Positions 32,998-41,459 of a stretch of 64,000 nucleotides of DNA are shown piece by piece. Position 1 is the stretch's first letter; each line of letters opens with the position of its first letter. The DNA comes from Gp6-AA40 sp036407095. GTDB lineage: Bacteria; Acidobacteriota; Vicinamibacteria; Vicinamibacterales; UBA2999. The translations under genes were made by a program, and so were the position numbers. Where the stretch lies: contig DASWZV010000144.1 in assembly GCA_036407095.1 (NCBI GenBank), positions 186,001 to 250,000 on the forward strand, in the 5' to 3' direction. The notes under the pieces are model-generated. The model had not been told where the DNA came from, did not search any database, and saw only the letters and a list, made by a program, of their open reading frames with translations.

Positions 32998-35307
32998 CTA
33001 ATTCCTCAGAGGTTTGCCGGTTTTCAGCGTGAACTGAATCCGCTCCTGCGTTTTCCGCTCGGCGATCAGGCTGAGGAACGCCTCCCGTTCGAGGTCGAGC
33101 AGATGCTGCTCGGTCACTGTGGTCGCGTGCCGCAACGACGCGCCTCCACCCATGATCGTCGCCAGCTTTCGCCCGATCAAGGCGTCGTGGTCGCTGATGC
33201 GGCCGGCCCGCGAGGCGAGGTGCACACCGAGCTTGAGGGTGGCCGAGACCGACTCGCCTCCGACCGGGATGGCGTGTCTCGGCGGCGGCGGCTGGTACCC
33301 GTCGCGCACGCGCTGCAGCGCGCGCGCCTTGGCGTCGGCGAGGAGCCGCTCTCGATTCATCGTGATCGCATCGACCGCACGGAGATATCCGATGCGCTGC
33401 GCATCGGGGCCGCTGGTCGACGTCTTCGCAAAACCGATCGCCTCGAATGCCCGTTGAACGGGCGGCAGATAATCGTTGCTGCCCGGCTCCAGCTGCTCGG
33501 CGGCGCGCGCGATCAGTTCCTTCGTGCCACCCCCGGCGGGAATCAGTCCAACGCCGACCTCGACCAGTCCCATGAACGTATCGCCTGCCGCCTGCACGCG
33601 ATCGCCGTGCATCGAGATCTCGCACCCGCCTCCGAGCGCGAGCCCCGCCGGTGCAACCACGACCGGCACGTCCGCGTAGCGCAGCGCCATCGTGGTCTGC
33701 TGAAACTGCCGCACCATCAGATTGATGTCGTCCCAGTTCTCCTCCTGCGCTTCGAGCAGGACGAGCATCAGGTTGGCCCCGGCTGAAAAGTTCGGCGCAT
33801 CGTTGCCGACCACGAGGGCGGCGAAGTTGCGCGAGGCTTCGCTGACGCCCGCCTGCAGCATCTGCACGGTGTCGCCGCCGATGGTGTTCATCTTGGAGTG
33901 GAACTCGACGCACAGGACGCCGTCGCCGAGATCGACGAGACTTGCGCCGGCATTCTTCCTGACGACCTTCGATCGCTCGTGGGCCGACCGCAGGATCTGC
34001 AGATCGGGCGCGGCAGGGGCGACCTCGCCATCGCGCAGCCGTTTGCGGCCGGCAGCGATCGCACGGTCCCAGATCGGAGGCACGCCATTGGCAAGCAGCT
34101 CCGGACTGACCTCGCGTGCGACTCCGAGCACTCGATCGATGCCGATCGCATCGGCGGTCTCGAACGGCCCCAGCTCCCACCCGAACCCCCATCGCAGCAC
34201 GCGATCGACATCGTCGGCCGAGTGGGAGATCTCCGGAGCGACGCGCGCCGTGTACACGAGCGCCGGCGTCATCGTCTCGCGAAGGAACTGCCCGACTTTG
34301 TCTTTGCCGTCGAACAGCCGGCGGATGCGCTCGCCGGTATCGGCAATCGACGCTGCCGAGTCGAGCGCGCCCAGGCGCGGGGATTGCCGGGGACGGTACT
34401 CGAGCGTCGATGGATCGAGCGTCAGGATCTGCGATTCGCCGTCCTTGCCTTTGACGCGCTTGTAGAAGCCCTGGCCCGCTTTCTCGCCGGTCAGTCCGCG
34501 CGAGAGCATCTCTTCGACCACTTGTGGAAGGACGAACGCCTCTCGGGCGACCCGGTCGGGCAGGCGATTGTGCAGGTCGCGAATCACATGACCGAGGATG
34601 TCGAGACCCGCGAGATCGAGCGTGCGGAACGTCGCGCTGCGGGGACGGCCGATCGCCGGCCCCGTCATCTCGTCGATCTCCTCGATCGTACAGCCACCCG
34701 CGAGCCACCGGGACAGGATGCGCGCGACACCGAAGAGCGCGAGGTGATTGCCGATGAAGCCGGGCGAGTCCTTCGCGACGACGACACCTTTGCCAAGATG
34801 GTGATCGGCGAACTGCGCAACCGCATCGATGACCGCCGGCTTCGTCTCGGCGATCGCAATCAACTCGAGCAGGTGGAGATAGCGCGGCGGATTGAAGAAG
34901 TGCGTGCCCAGCCAGTGATAGCGGAAGTCGTCGCTGCGCCCCTCGGCCAGCGCCGCAAGCGGGATGCCCGATGTATTCGAGCTGACGATCGTGCCCTTGC
35001 GGCGCACCGCGTCGACACGCGCCAGAAGCGCCTGCTTGATGTCGAGCCGCTCGACGACCGCCTCGATAATCCAGTCCGCTTCTTTCACGCGCGCGAGCGC
35101 GGCATCGAAGCTGCCGGTCGTGATGAGGCCCGCGGTGTCCGGCGTGAAGAACGGATCGGGTTTGAGCGACCGTGCCCGTTTCAGCCCCTCGGCCGCCGCT
35201 TCCGGTGTGACGTCGAGCAACAGGGCGGGCACGCCCGCGTTGGCGAAGTGCGCGGCAATCTGCGCGCCCATGACGCCGGCGCCCAGCACCGCGACGGAGC
35301 GAATCAT
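32998..35307 (-). CDS. fadN: 3-hydroxyacyl-CoA dehydrogenase / enoyl-CoA hydratase, FadN type
   Basis: This bifunctional beta-oxidation enzyme of 769 residues has the dehydrogenase first and the hydratase last, the reverse of FadB/FadJ and the same as B. subtilis FadN (about 789). The NAD motif is VAVLGAGVMGAQIA at the N-terminus, with catalytic His in LGTHFFNPPRYLHLLELI. The crotonase part has APNFSAGANL (oxyanion hole) and PVVVAPAGLALGGGCEI with catalytic Glu downstream. The start is ATG 35307; upstream reading adds only repeat-like sequence. First gene of the operon fadN-hydrolase-hydrolase-fadA-fadE. Confidence 0.93.
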   Translation of the reverse strand: MIRSVAVLGAGVMGAQIAAHFANAGVPALLLDVTPEAAAEGLKRARSLKPDPFFTPDTAGLITTGSFDAALARVKEADWIIEAVVERLDIKQALLARVDAVRRKGTIVSSNTSGIPLAALAEGRSDDFRYHWLGTHFFNPPRYLHLLELIAIAETKPAVIDAVAQFADHHLGKGVVVAKDSPGFIGNHLALFGVARILSRWLAGGCTIEEIDEMTGPAIGRPRSATFRTLDLAGLDILGHVIRDLHNRLPDRVAREAFVLPQVVEEMLSRGLTGEKAGQGFYKRVKGKDGESQILTLDPSTLEYRPRQSPRLGALDSAASIADTGERIRRLFDGKDKVGQFLRETMTPALVYTARVAPEISHSADDVDRVLRWGFGWELGPFETADAIGIDRVLGVAREVSPELLANGVPPIWDRAIAAGRKRLRDGEVAPAAPDLQILRSAHERSKVVRKNAGASLVDLGDGVLCVEFHSKMNTIGGDTVQMLQAGVSEASRNFAALVVGNDAPNFSAGANLMLVLLEAQEENWDDINLMVRQFQQTTMALRYADVPVVVAPAGLALGGGCEISMHGDRVQAAGDTFMGLVEVGVGLIPAGGGTKELIARAAEQLEPGSNDYLPPVQRAFEAIGFAKTSTSGPDAQRIGYLRAVDAITMNRERLLADAKARALQRVRDGYQPPPPRHAIPVGGESVSATLKLGVHLASRAGRISDHDALIGRKLATIMGGGASLRHATTVTEQHLLDLEREAFLSLIAERKTQERIQFTLKTGKPLRN

Positions 35308-35315
35308 CGCGATCA

Positions 35316-35321
35316 AGTCTA
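35316..35321 (-). promoter_or_regulatory. Possible -10 TAGACT before fadN
   Basis: On the minus strand TAGACT is followed by 8 nt and the fadN ATG. The geometry is near-leaderless, but the hexamer is weaker than the TATAAT cases. Confidence 0.3.
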
Positions 35322-35402
35322 CGTCATGCGGTCGTGGGGCCGGTTTTCTTGCCCGCCGTAGCCGCGAAGCGCGAAGGCGGGAGCCGGACCCGGCTCCGAA
35401 CC

Positions 35403-36086
35403 TCACTTCAACTCAATCTGAATTTCGACTGCGGTCTTCTCCCCGATGTTCTCGGTTTCATGCTTCAGGGCATCGCGCCACGCGATATCACCCGGTTGCC
35501 GCGGGTTGTCCACTTCTTTGCCGTCAGCCATCTTCATCGTGGTGTGCAGCTCCGTGAGATAGACGACGACGTAGTGGGGATGCTCGTGCATCGGGCTCTT
35601 GAGGTGCGGCTCGAGGATGGTACGGATCACGCGCACACGCTGATTCTCTAGCAGGATCGGATGATGATCTGGATCGAGCTTCACCGGGTCGAGTGTCACA
35701 GGGGCGGCTCCTCCCGCTGCGCCCGGCTTCAGTTCGACCACTACGACCTCGAGGGGCTGGTCTGAAACATTCTGTTCCGAGTGCGGCGGTCCGCCGGCGG
35801 GTTGAAAAATCACTTGCCCGGCACTCCGGACGAAGTCCTGCATGGTTCCGTCGGCGTTGGTGATCCTGACCCGCGCATCTGTCAGCGGGACTGCGACGAT
35901 ATTCGGATGTTCGTGCACCGCAGACGACTCATGCGGCCCGAGCTTCAGCCGCAGCACGCGCACCCACTGGTTGTCGATCTCGACGGTGTACGCTCGAGGA
36001 CTCGACGTGCCCGGGTCCTGCGCAGCGGCCGGCGTGTGCAGAAGGACGGTCCCTACGACCACTGCTGCGATGGCCAACCACTTCAT
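35403..36086 (-). CDS. Exported bicupin protein
   Basis: The 227-residue protein has a signal peptide (MKWLAIAAVVVGTVLLHTPAAAQ) and two cupin domains. Each has a HEHP motif (SSAVHEHPNIVAV at about residue 57 and SPMHEHPHYVVVY at about 168) and a second strand pair. Duplication within one chain is clear. Possible metal binding through the HEHP histidines is inferred. The ATG overlaps the stop of the GMC oxidoreductase by 4 bp, so it belongs to that operon. Confidence 0.85.
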   Translation of the reverse strand: MKWLAIAAVVVGTVLLHTPAAAQDPGTSSPRAYTVEIDNQWVRVLRLKLGPHESSAVHEHPNIVAVPLTDARVRITNADGTMQDFVRSAGQVIFQPAGGPPHSEQNVSDQPLEVVVVELKPGAAGGAAPVTLDPVKLDPDHHPILLENQRVRVIRTILEPHLKSPMHEHPHYVVVYLTELHTTMKMADGKEVDNPRQPGDIAWRDALKHETENIGEKTAVEIQIELK

Positions 36087-37789
36087 TTTGCGATCTCCTT
36101 CCACGACTTCGCGAGGTGTTCGGCCGTCCTCCATCCAAGTGCCTGCGCGGTGAGTGTCGGGTTTCGCGCACCGCTCGTGCCCATGACCGATGCACCCAGC
36201 ACGCCAAGGTTCGGCACCTCGTGTGAGAAGCCCCATCGATCGACGACATTCGTTTCGGCGTTGTCGCCCATGCGGGTGCCGCCGTAGGCGTGTGTGGTCG
36301 GCCCCATCGTTCCCATCGGCGTTTTCTCGGTGGCGATGGCGCCGGCGGCCATGTACCACTCGACCATCTTGTCCTGCACGAAGGTCGTCAGCTTGCGCTC
36401 GTTCTCCTGATAGTCGGCCGTGATCCGGCAGACGGGAAAGCCAAGCGGATCCTTGACCGTCGGATCCAGATCGAGGTAGTTGACCTCATACGGCAGCGTC
36501 GTCTTCTGCAAGTACGACGTGTTCGAGCAGTCGGCGTTCTGCTTGATGAAGGCCTTCCACGCAGCCCCCCAACGCGGTGCCCGGCCGAACGTGCTCATGC
36601 TCGCCGCCGCGATCGGGCGTCGATCGGAGTAGACCCACAGGTTGCCGCCGCCGATGAAGTCGTGGCCGGCGTGATCGAAGTTGTCGTCGGCCCAGTTGTC
36701 GACGGCGACGCCCTGTGCCGGCAGACCGTACCAGTTGTTCACGCGCATCGGAAAGAGCGCGATGACGCCGCCGATCTGGTTGTGACTGAAGTAGTGTCTG
36801 CCAACCTGGCCGTGATTGTTCGAAAGCCCGTTGGGAAATGCTTTCGACTTGGAGAGCAGCAGCAGGCGCACATTCTCGTAGACGTAGCTCGCGAGCAGCA
36901 CGACGGACGCTGGTTGAAAGTATTCGGTCCCGCCCTTGATGTAGGTCACTCCGCTCGCTCGTCCATCCGCGCCGACGTTGATCGTCGTGACGTGTGCCTC
37001 GGGCACGACTGTGAGACGTTTGGTGGCTTGCGCCTTCGGGATCGTCGTGACCGCGGTCGAGCCCTTGGCGTTGATGTGACATCCCCCGCGCGCGCAGAAG
37101 CCGTGGTACGCGCAGCCGGTGCGGCCTTGATAGGCTCGCGTGTTGATCGCTGCGGGGCCCGGGAATGCATGCCATCCGAGGCCCCGCGCGGCTTTTGCCA
37201 TCATCTCGGTGAAGTCCGTGCCCCGCAACGGCGGCATCGGATACTCACGCGCGCGCGGACCCTCGAAGATGTTGCCGGCGCGATCGACGTTGCCCTTGAT
37301 GTTGCCGGCCTTGCCCGACACACCGATCTCGTATTCGACCTTGTCGTAATACGGCTCGAGCTCGTCGAGCCCAAAGGGCCAGTCTTCGACCGTCGATCCC
37401 CTGGGGATTCGCGATGCGCCGTATCGGCGCCTGGTCTCGCTGACGACCGTGAAGTCCCACGGATTCAACCGCCAGCTTTGCGCCCAGTAGTGAAGCGACG
37501 TGCCGCCGACCGCATTCATCATCGGGTGAATGGCGGGACGTGGCGAGTACGGGGCCGACGGATTCGAGCGATGTGTGGGAACCTCGCGATTCGCTTTCTG
37601 GATCGCTTGCGGCCACCCTCGTACGTTGTTGCGGAGTTCGTCAGGCGCGAAGTCGTCAGGCCTGAGCCACGTTCCGGCCTCGAGTCCGATGACCTCGAGC
37701 CCGGCCTGCGCAAGCGGCAGCGCGGCGACGCCTCCGACCGCCCCGAGCCCGACGATCACGACGTCGGTCTTCTTCAAATCAACCGCCAT
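36083..37789 (-). CDS. GMC family oxidoreductase (gluconate 2-dehydrogenase large-subunit-like)
   Basis: The 568-residue FAD-binding protein has the dinucleotide motif VIVGLGAVGGVAALPLAQAG, NAVGGTSLHYWAQSWRLNP, and the GMC C-terminal signature THAYGGTRMGDN...LGVLGASVMGTSGARNPTLTAQAL. A Cys-rich stretch CAYHGFCARGGC (about residues 225-236) is typical of this group. Partners in other bacteria are a small Tat-exported subunit and a cytochrome. The small subunit is the upstream gene; no cytochrome gene is adjacent. Acts on sugars, sugar acids or alcohols. Confidence 0.88.
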   Translation of the reverse strand: MAVDLKKTDVVIVGLGAVGGVAALPLAQAGLEVIGLEAGTWLRPDDFAPDELRNNVRGWPQAIQKANREVPTHRSNPSAPYSPRPAIHPMMNAVGGTSLHYWAQSWRLNPWDFTVVSETRRRYGASRIPRGSTVEDWPFGLDELEPYYDKVEYEIGVSGKAGNIKGNVDRAGNIFEGPRAREYPMPPLRGTDFTEMMAKAARGLGWHAFPGPAAINTRAYQGRTGCAYHGFCARGGCHINAKGSTAVTTIPKAQATKRLTVVPEAHVTTINVGADGRASGVTYIKGGTEYFQPASVVLLASYVYENVRLLLLSKSKAFPNGLSNNHGQVGRHYFSHNQIGGVIALFPMRVNNWYGLPAQGVAVDNWADDNFDHAGHDFIGGGNLWVYSDRRPIAAASMSTFGRAPRWGAAWKAFIKQNADCSNTSYLQKTTLPYEVNYLDLDPTVKDPLGFPVCRITADYQENERKLTTFVQDKMVEWYMAAGAIATEKTPMGTMGPTTHAYGGTRMGDNAETNVVDRWGFSHEVPNLGVLGASVMGTSGARNPTLTAQALGWRTAEHLAKSWKEIAK

Positions 37790-37804
37790 GATGAACCTGT
37801 GTCA

Positions 37805-38012
37805 TAGGCCACGAAGATCACGAAGGCACCGGCCACGGAGATCACGAAGAACACGGAGAGTGCCTGGCCTCACGTTTCTTGAGCTCCGCGACCTCCGCGA
37901 CCAGTGACTCCGTGATCTTCGTGATCTCCGTGGCCAGCCACTTCGTGTTCTCCGTGATCTCCGTGGCCATTCACTCTGTGATCTCCGTGGCCAAACTCCC
38001 CAGTGTCCTCCG
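37805..38012. repeat. GGCCACGGAGATCACG repeat array, partly coding
   Basis: The region contains many imperfect copies of GGCCACGGAGATCACGAAG and its complement. 37805-37860 is non-coding, with units in + orientation; 37890-38012 is in complementary orientation and lies inside the 3' end of the gluconate dehydrogenase subunit gene. The two blocks face each other and could form a hairpin. Confidence 0.85.
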
Positions 38013-38670
38013 TGGCCCTGGCCCGCGCCGGTTTCTTCTTCGAGAACATCGTGTAGTCGTACGCCGACATGTGCGTCGCGGCTGACGGCGTCTGCATGCG
38101 CTGATCGTTGGCGGTGGCGATGAGCCGGACGCCTGGATACCCGATCAGATCCCAGCCGACGAAGCGGTCGTTGCCTCCGTAGAAGGGATCACAGAACGTG
38201 CCTTGCATCGTGTGCGTGAGCAGCAGGTTGAAGAACGCTGCCGGTCCGATCGCGAAACCTGTCGCAGCGTCTTTCTCCATGTCGGACAGCACGGCGTCCT
38301 GATTCTGCGGGGAGAGGTGCGCGAACGTCGCACCCTTGGAAGAACGCGCGTAGGCGTCGATGGCGGTCAGACCAGCGCGGTAGACCTCGCGGAAAGCCGC
38401 GAGCGCGCCGCCGAGTCCTCGATCGATGTATCGCGCCGCGCGGGCTTCGGCGGCGCCAGGGCCATTGGCGTCGGTAGGGATGAGCCGCGCAACGATTGCA
38501 TCGAGCGTGTCAGCTTCTTGAGACGTCAACGTCTCGAGCGGCCCGCGAGTTGATACCACTTGCGCGAGCACATCGCCGGGCACGGCAACGGCGGCGCCGG
38601 CCAGCCCAACTCGTTTAAGAACGTCTCGACGTGACACCGAGAACAGAGACTCTTCGCGATCGTCGGCCAT
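37870..38670 (-). CDS. Gluconate 2-dehydrogenase subunit 3 family protein with repeat-derived His-rich tail
   Basis: The 266-residue protein starts with a Tat signal (SRRDVLKRVGLAGAAVAVPG), followed by the gluconate dehydrogenase gamma-subunit domain (TSQEADTLDAIVARLIPTD, ARYIDRGLGG, PAAFFNLLLTHTMQGTF, FCDPFYGGNDRFVGWDLIGYPG). The domain seems to end near residue 215. The last ~45 residues (GHGDHRVNGHGDHGEHEV and similar, eight His in the core) are translated from an intergenic repeat array. This subunit pairs with the downstream GMC oxidoreductase. Confidence 0.87.
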   Translation of the reverse strand: MADDREESLFSVSRRDVLKRVGLAGAAVAVPGDVLAQVVSTRGPLETLTSQEADTLDAIVARLIPTDANGPGAAEARAARYIDRGLGGALAAFREVYRAGLTAIDAYARSSKGATFAHLSPQNQDAVLSDMEKDAATGFAIGPAAFFNLLLTHTMQGTFCDPFYGGNDRFVGWDLIGYPGVRLIATANDQRMQTPSAATHMSAYDYTMFSKKKPARARATEDTGEFGHGDHRVNGHGDHGEHEVAGHGDHEDHGVTGRGGRGAQET

Positions 38671-38683
38671 ATGGATCTCGGAC

Positions 38684-38707
38684 GTAGTGTCCGGTTTTAT
38701 CCGGGTC
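38684..38707. repeat. REP-like palindrome between the Tat subunit gene and the toxin relic
   Basis: A degenerate copy of the TCCGG...CCGG family (TCCGGTTTTATCCGGG) with the conserved GTAGTG flank. It lies at the point where the toxin relic loses its normal C-terminus. Confidence 0.75.
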
Positions 38708-38710
38708 GAT

Positions 38711-38995
38711 TCAAGTTCTATCGCCGGCGCGTGCCTCACGCTCCAGGGGTCGACGTTTGAAGTTCTTGTCTTTCGTCAGCACCACCCATCCACGTTCTCC
38801 AATCTGGTGGGGCCACTCGTCGTCCTTGATACCTTGGCGGCCCGCGAAATGGACTTAGTGGATGACGACAGTCGCCCCGGCCCGAATGAGCGCTTCTGGG
38901 ACGCGGCCCGTTCCGAGACACTCATCGATGAAGAAGACGAGATCAGGCGGCGTCGGAGGCGAGTTCGCAGCGGATCGCTTCTTCGATCTCGTCAA
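38711..38995 (-). pseudogene. PIN-like (DUF5615-type) toxin, broken by an in-frame stop and 3' truncation
   Basis: Reading the minus strand from a TTG at 38995, the frame gives PDLVFFIDECLGTGRVPEAL, then IRAGATVVIH, then TAA at 38855-38857. It continues in the same frame with VHFAGRQGIKDDEWP and ERGWVVLTKDKNFKRRPLER, ending at TGA 38711. This is the typical PIN-like toxin pattern: the FFIDECLG acidic site and the VVLTKD block. The stop replaces a codon inside the domain, and the last ~50-60 residues of the family are missing next to a REP palindrome. It overlaps the 3' end of the DUF433 antitoxin relic, as in intact pairs. Confidence 0.75.
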
Positions 38996-39689
38996 TCGGA
39001 CGCCCGTACTCTTTGGCTAGCAACGCGGACGAGTCGTCCGCCGTAAACCGCTCTGCGATCTCCACGGTGGGAATCCGCGATCCGGCGATAACTGGTCGGC
39101 CGAAAGCTACGGTCGGTTCGATGGAGACGATCCGCGGCGCCTCAGTCGAGACCGATTCCTCTGGCACGCGAGGACTGCGCGTAAACGCGAACAACCGAAT
39201 CGCCACTCCGTGTGGATCGCGATCGATACGTTTGAGAAACTTGGCTAGCACTTCACGCATCGCCAACCGTCCATCTCGCGACACGTTGATCAGCTTTCCG
39301 ACCTTCTCGACGAACAGATCCCTGCGATCGGTCTCCATTTGGACATCGGCGAGGGGATGCTCGGTCTTGAATTCACGTTGCAGAAAGGCGACGGCACTAC
39401 GGACTGTGGTCAATTCGACCTGATGCTGCCGTCGAATCGAATCGAGGACGTGGAGTTCGACCAGATTGACGAATGAAAGCATTCCCTGCCGCGGGTCCGC
39501 GGCGTGTATGACTGCTCGTACGGTGACTATCCTGCCATTCGTTGACCACGACCTGCCGAAGCACCAATTTCGGATGGTCTGTTGAGGTACGCGCAGGTAG
39601 TGAGCCGCTTCGACCGTCGTGTACGTTGGGATCTCGCGCGGATCGCGTCAACTGTAGATGTCTGTGTGCTGTTGGCGCGCGGTCGTCAC
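38943..39689 (-). pseudogene. DUF433 antitoxin with HTH domain, interrupted by an early in-frame stop
   Basis: From a GTG at 39689 the frame reads MTTARQQHTDIYS, then TGA at 39648-39650 (codon 14), then RDPREIPTYTTVEAAHYLRV and PQQTIRNW without further stops to 38943. The rest is the usual antitoxin: an HTH region, LSFVNLVELHVLDSIRR, and the C-terminal DUF433 domain (SIEPTVAFGRPVIAGSRIPT, LAKEYGRPIDEIEEAIRCE). Intact relatives typically have Gly at the stop position. A shorter product from ATG 39482 (179 residues, lacking the HTH) is still possible. With the broken toxin it makes a decayed toxin-antitoxin pair. Confidence 0.75.
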
Positions 39690-39782
39690 GATGAGAGCCT
39701 CTACTGTGACGTTCTATCGGTACGAGTGACTTCATCGCACATCGTCGGATCGATCGTCCAAGTTCGATAACGAGCTTTTCTC

Positions 39783-40643
39783 CTACGCTCGGCCGAGCGG
39801 CCGCGTCAGACACGTTGGTCCCCCGAAGCCCTTGACGCTGATCTCGTTGCCCTCGTATTCCAGCACCTCACAGCCCGCGTGTTCGAGGACCGCGCGGGTG
39901 CGCGGGTTGCCGGCGAGCATCAGACAACGGCGGGGCGCAAGCGCCAGCACGTTCGGTCCCATGCTTCCGAACTCCTCATCGGGCACTTCGACGAGGCGCA
40001 CACCTCGCTCGAGCAGCCACTCCCGAAACGGCACGGGCAGCAGCGGCGAGTAGACGAGCGCGAGGTCGTGGTCGACTGGGCTGATGAGCGACATCAGGTG
40101 CATGACGCCCCCCGCCCCGCGCCAGTGTGGTAACGGAACTTCGACGACGGTGGTGTCCTCGAGAAGCGCCCGCAGCTGGCGGATGCCGTCCGCATTCGTG
40201 CGATAACCCCGCCCGACCGCCAGCGTCCGCGAATCGAGCCAGACGACGTCGCCGCCTTCGAGCGTTCCCGGCGGCTCGATGCGACCGCCGATCGGCACCG
40301 ATCCGAGTTCGCGCAGGACCGCCTCCAGTGCCGGCGGCTCTCCCGAGCGGGACGGCTTCCCCATGCGACAGAAAATCAGGCCCCGAGGGCTGACGATCGA
40401 GGTGTCCCGCACGTAGATCGAGTCGAGCGTCGTGTGATCGTCGCGCGGCAGTGTCATCAGCGTGGCGCCGGCCGACTGCAGCAGCTCGAGGAACCGGTCG
40501 TATTCGCGTTCCGCGCGACCGAGATCGGGCGGCGCCGCGAAGTTGAGTGCGGCCCACTGCGTGGCGATCGTCTCCGGCCCGACAAACGCATCGCGTGGAT
40601 GTTTCACGATCACCTGGGTGAGGAGATCGACTTCGGACAGCAC
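39783..40643 (-). CDS. Dimethylarginine dimethylaminohydrolase / amidinotransferase-superfamily hydrolase
   Basis: The 286-residue protein has the guanidino-modifying enzyme features: YVRDTSIV, EPPGTLEGGDVVWLDSRTLAVGRG, MHLMSLISPVD (catalytic His) and the C-terminal nucleophile in GGPTCLTRPL. These match DDAH-type enzymes that hydrolyse methylated arginines or related guanidines. The start is GTG 40643, 12 bp after the ABC permease on the same strand. No arginine-metabolism partner is nearby. Confidence 0.87.
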   Translation of the reverse strand: MLSEVDLLTQVIVKHPRDAFVGPETIATQWAALNFAAPPDLGRAEREYDRFLELLQSAGATLMTLPRDDHTTLDSIYVRDTSIVSPRGLIFCRMGKPSRSGEPPALEAVLRELGSVPIGGRIEPPGTLEGGDVVWLDSRTLAVGRGYRTNADGIRQLRALLEDTTVVEVPLPHWRGAGGVMHLMSLISPVDHDLALVYSPLLPVPFREWLLERGVRLVEVPDEEFGSMGPNVLALAPRRCLMLAGNPRTRAVLEHAGCEVLEYEGNEISVKGFGGPTCLTRPLGRA

Positions 40644-40655
40644 GACGGTCAGCCC

Positions 40656-41459
40656 TCACTTCCACCTGGTCAGGATTGTCTCGCGATCGAAGATCCTGAT
40701 CGCCACGGCCATCAGAACGGCGTTGAGACCGACGAGCACGATCGCAATCACGATCATCAGCGGAGTGGTGAGCCGAAAGGCGCCCATCAGCTGGCCGATG
40801 AAGAGCCCGACGACGGGCAGAATGATCGTCACCCCGATCTGCTGCGCCGTGCGCGCGTCGTTGACCCGCGACGACACGCACACCGCCATCTGCAATGCCG
40901 CCAGGCTGGCCAGCGGTCCCAGTACGAAGACGATGCCAAGGGTTCGAGGGGCAAGCACGGCCCAGATCACACCTGGTTGGGCGAAGGCGAGGATCGTCAA
41001 CATGTAGATCGCCATGCACGCCACGGTCATCAACAACGCCGGCAGCAGCGAGCTCAGCACCTTCGCGCCCAGCAGCTCCATCGTCGTCAGCGGAGTCGCC
41101 AGCAGCGGCTCGAGGGACCGCGCCTGCTTCTCGCCCACGATGCTGTATGCCGCGATCGACATCGCGCAGGTGATCGGGATGAGCATGAACATCAGCGAGA
41201 AGTACTGAAAGATGAATGCCTGGACGGCGGCTTCGGGATTGAGGCCGCGAAGCGCGGGCTGGTCACGATACATCTCGAGCGCGACCTCGAAATCACTCGA
41301 GTCAGCCAACTTCTCGCCGGCCACGGCGGGGACGACGATGGCCACGACGACCGGCATCGCAATCGCGACGATCCCGACAATCAGCACCGGAAGAAACAGC
41401 GCCAGGTTCTGACGCTGGTCCGCGAACTCCTTGCCGACAAGCGCCCACACCCGTCTCAT
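40656..41459 (-). CDS. ABC-2 type transporter permease
   Basis: The 267-residue membrane protein has about six transmembrane segments. The extracytoplasmic loop between TM1 and TM2 and the motif IVGEKQARSLEPLLATPLT, the ABC-2 coupling helix region, are clear. It overlaps the ATPase gene by 4 bp, forming a two-gene exporter (NatAB/YhaQ-like). The substrate is unknown. Confidence 0.88.
   Translation of the reverse strand: MRRVWALVGKEFADQRQNLALFLPVLIVGIVAIAMPVVVAIVVPAVAGEKLADSSDFEVALEMYRDQPALRGLNPEAAVQAFIFQYFSLMFMLIPITCAMSIAAYSIVGEKQARSLEPLLATPLTTMELLGAKVLSSLLPALLMTVACMAIYMLTILAFAQPGVIWAVLAPRTLGIVFVLGPLASLAALQMAVCVSSRVNDARTAQQIGVTIILPVVGLFIGQLMGAFRLTTPLMIVIAIVLVGLNAVLMAVAIRIFDRETILTRWK

Noticed and set aside
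33898..35361. 487-codon plus-strand ORF opposite fadN
   Set aside because: No recognisable domain and it mirrors the FadN frame; a high-GC shadow.
39648..39650. UGA read as selenocysteine in the DUF433 antitoxin
   Set aside because: Family members are expected to have Gly here, no catalytic role is known for this position, and the partner toxin is also broken by a TAA; simple decay is more likely.
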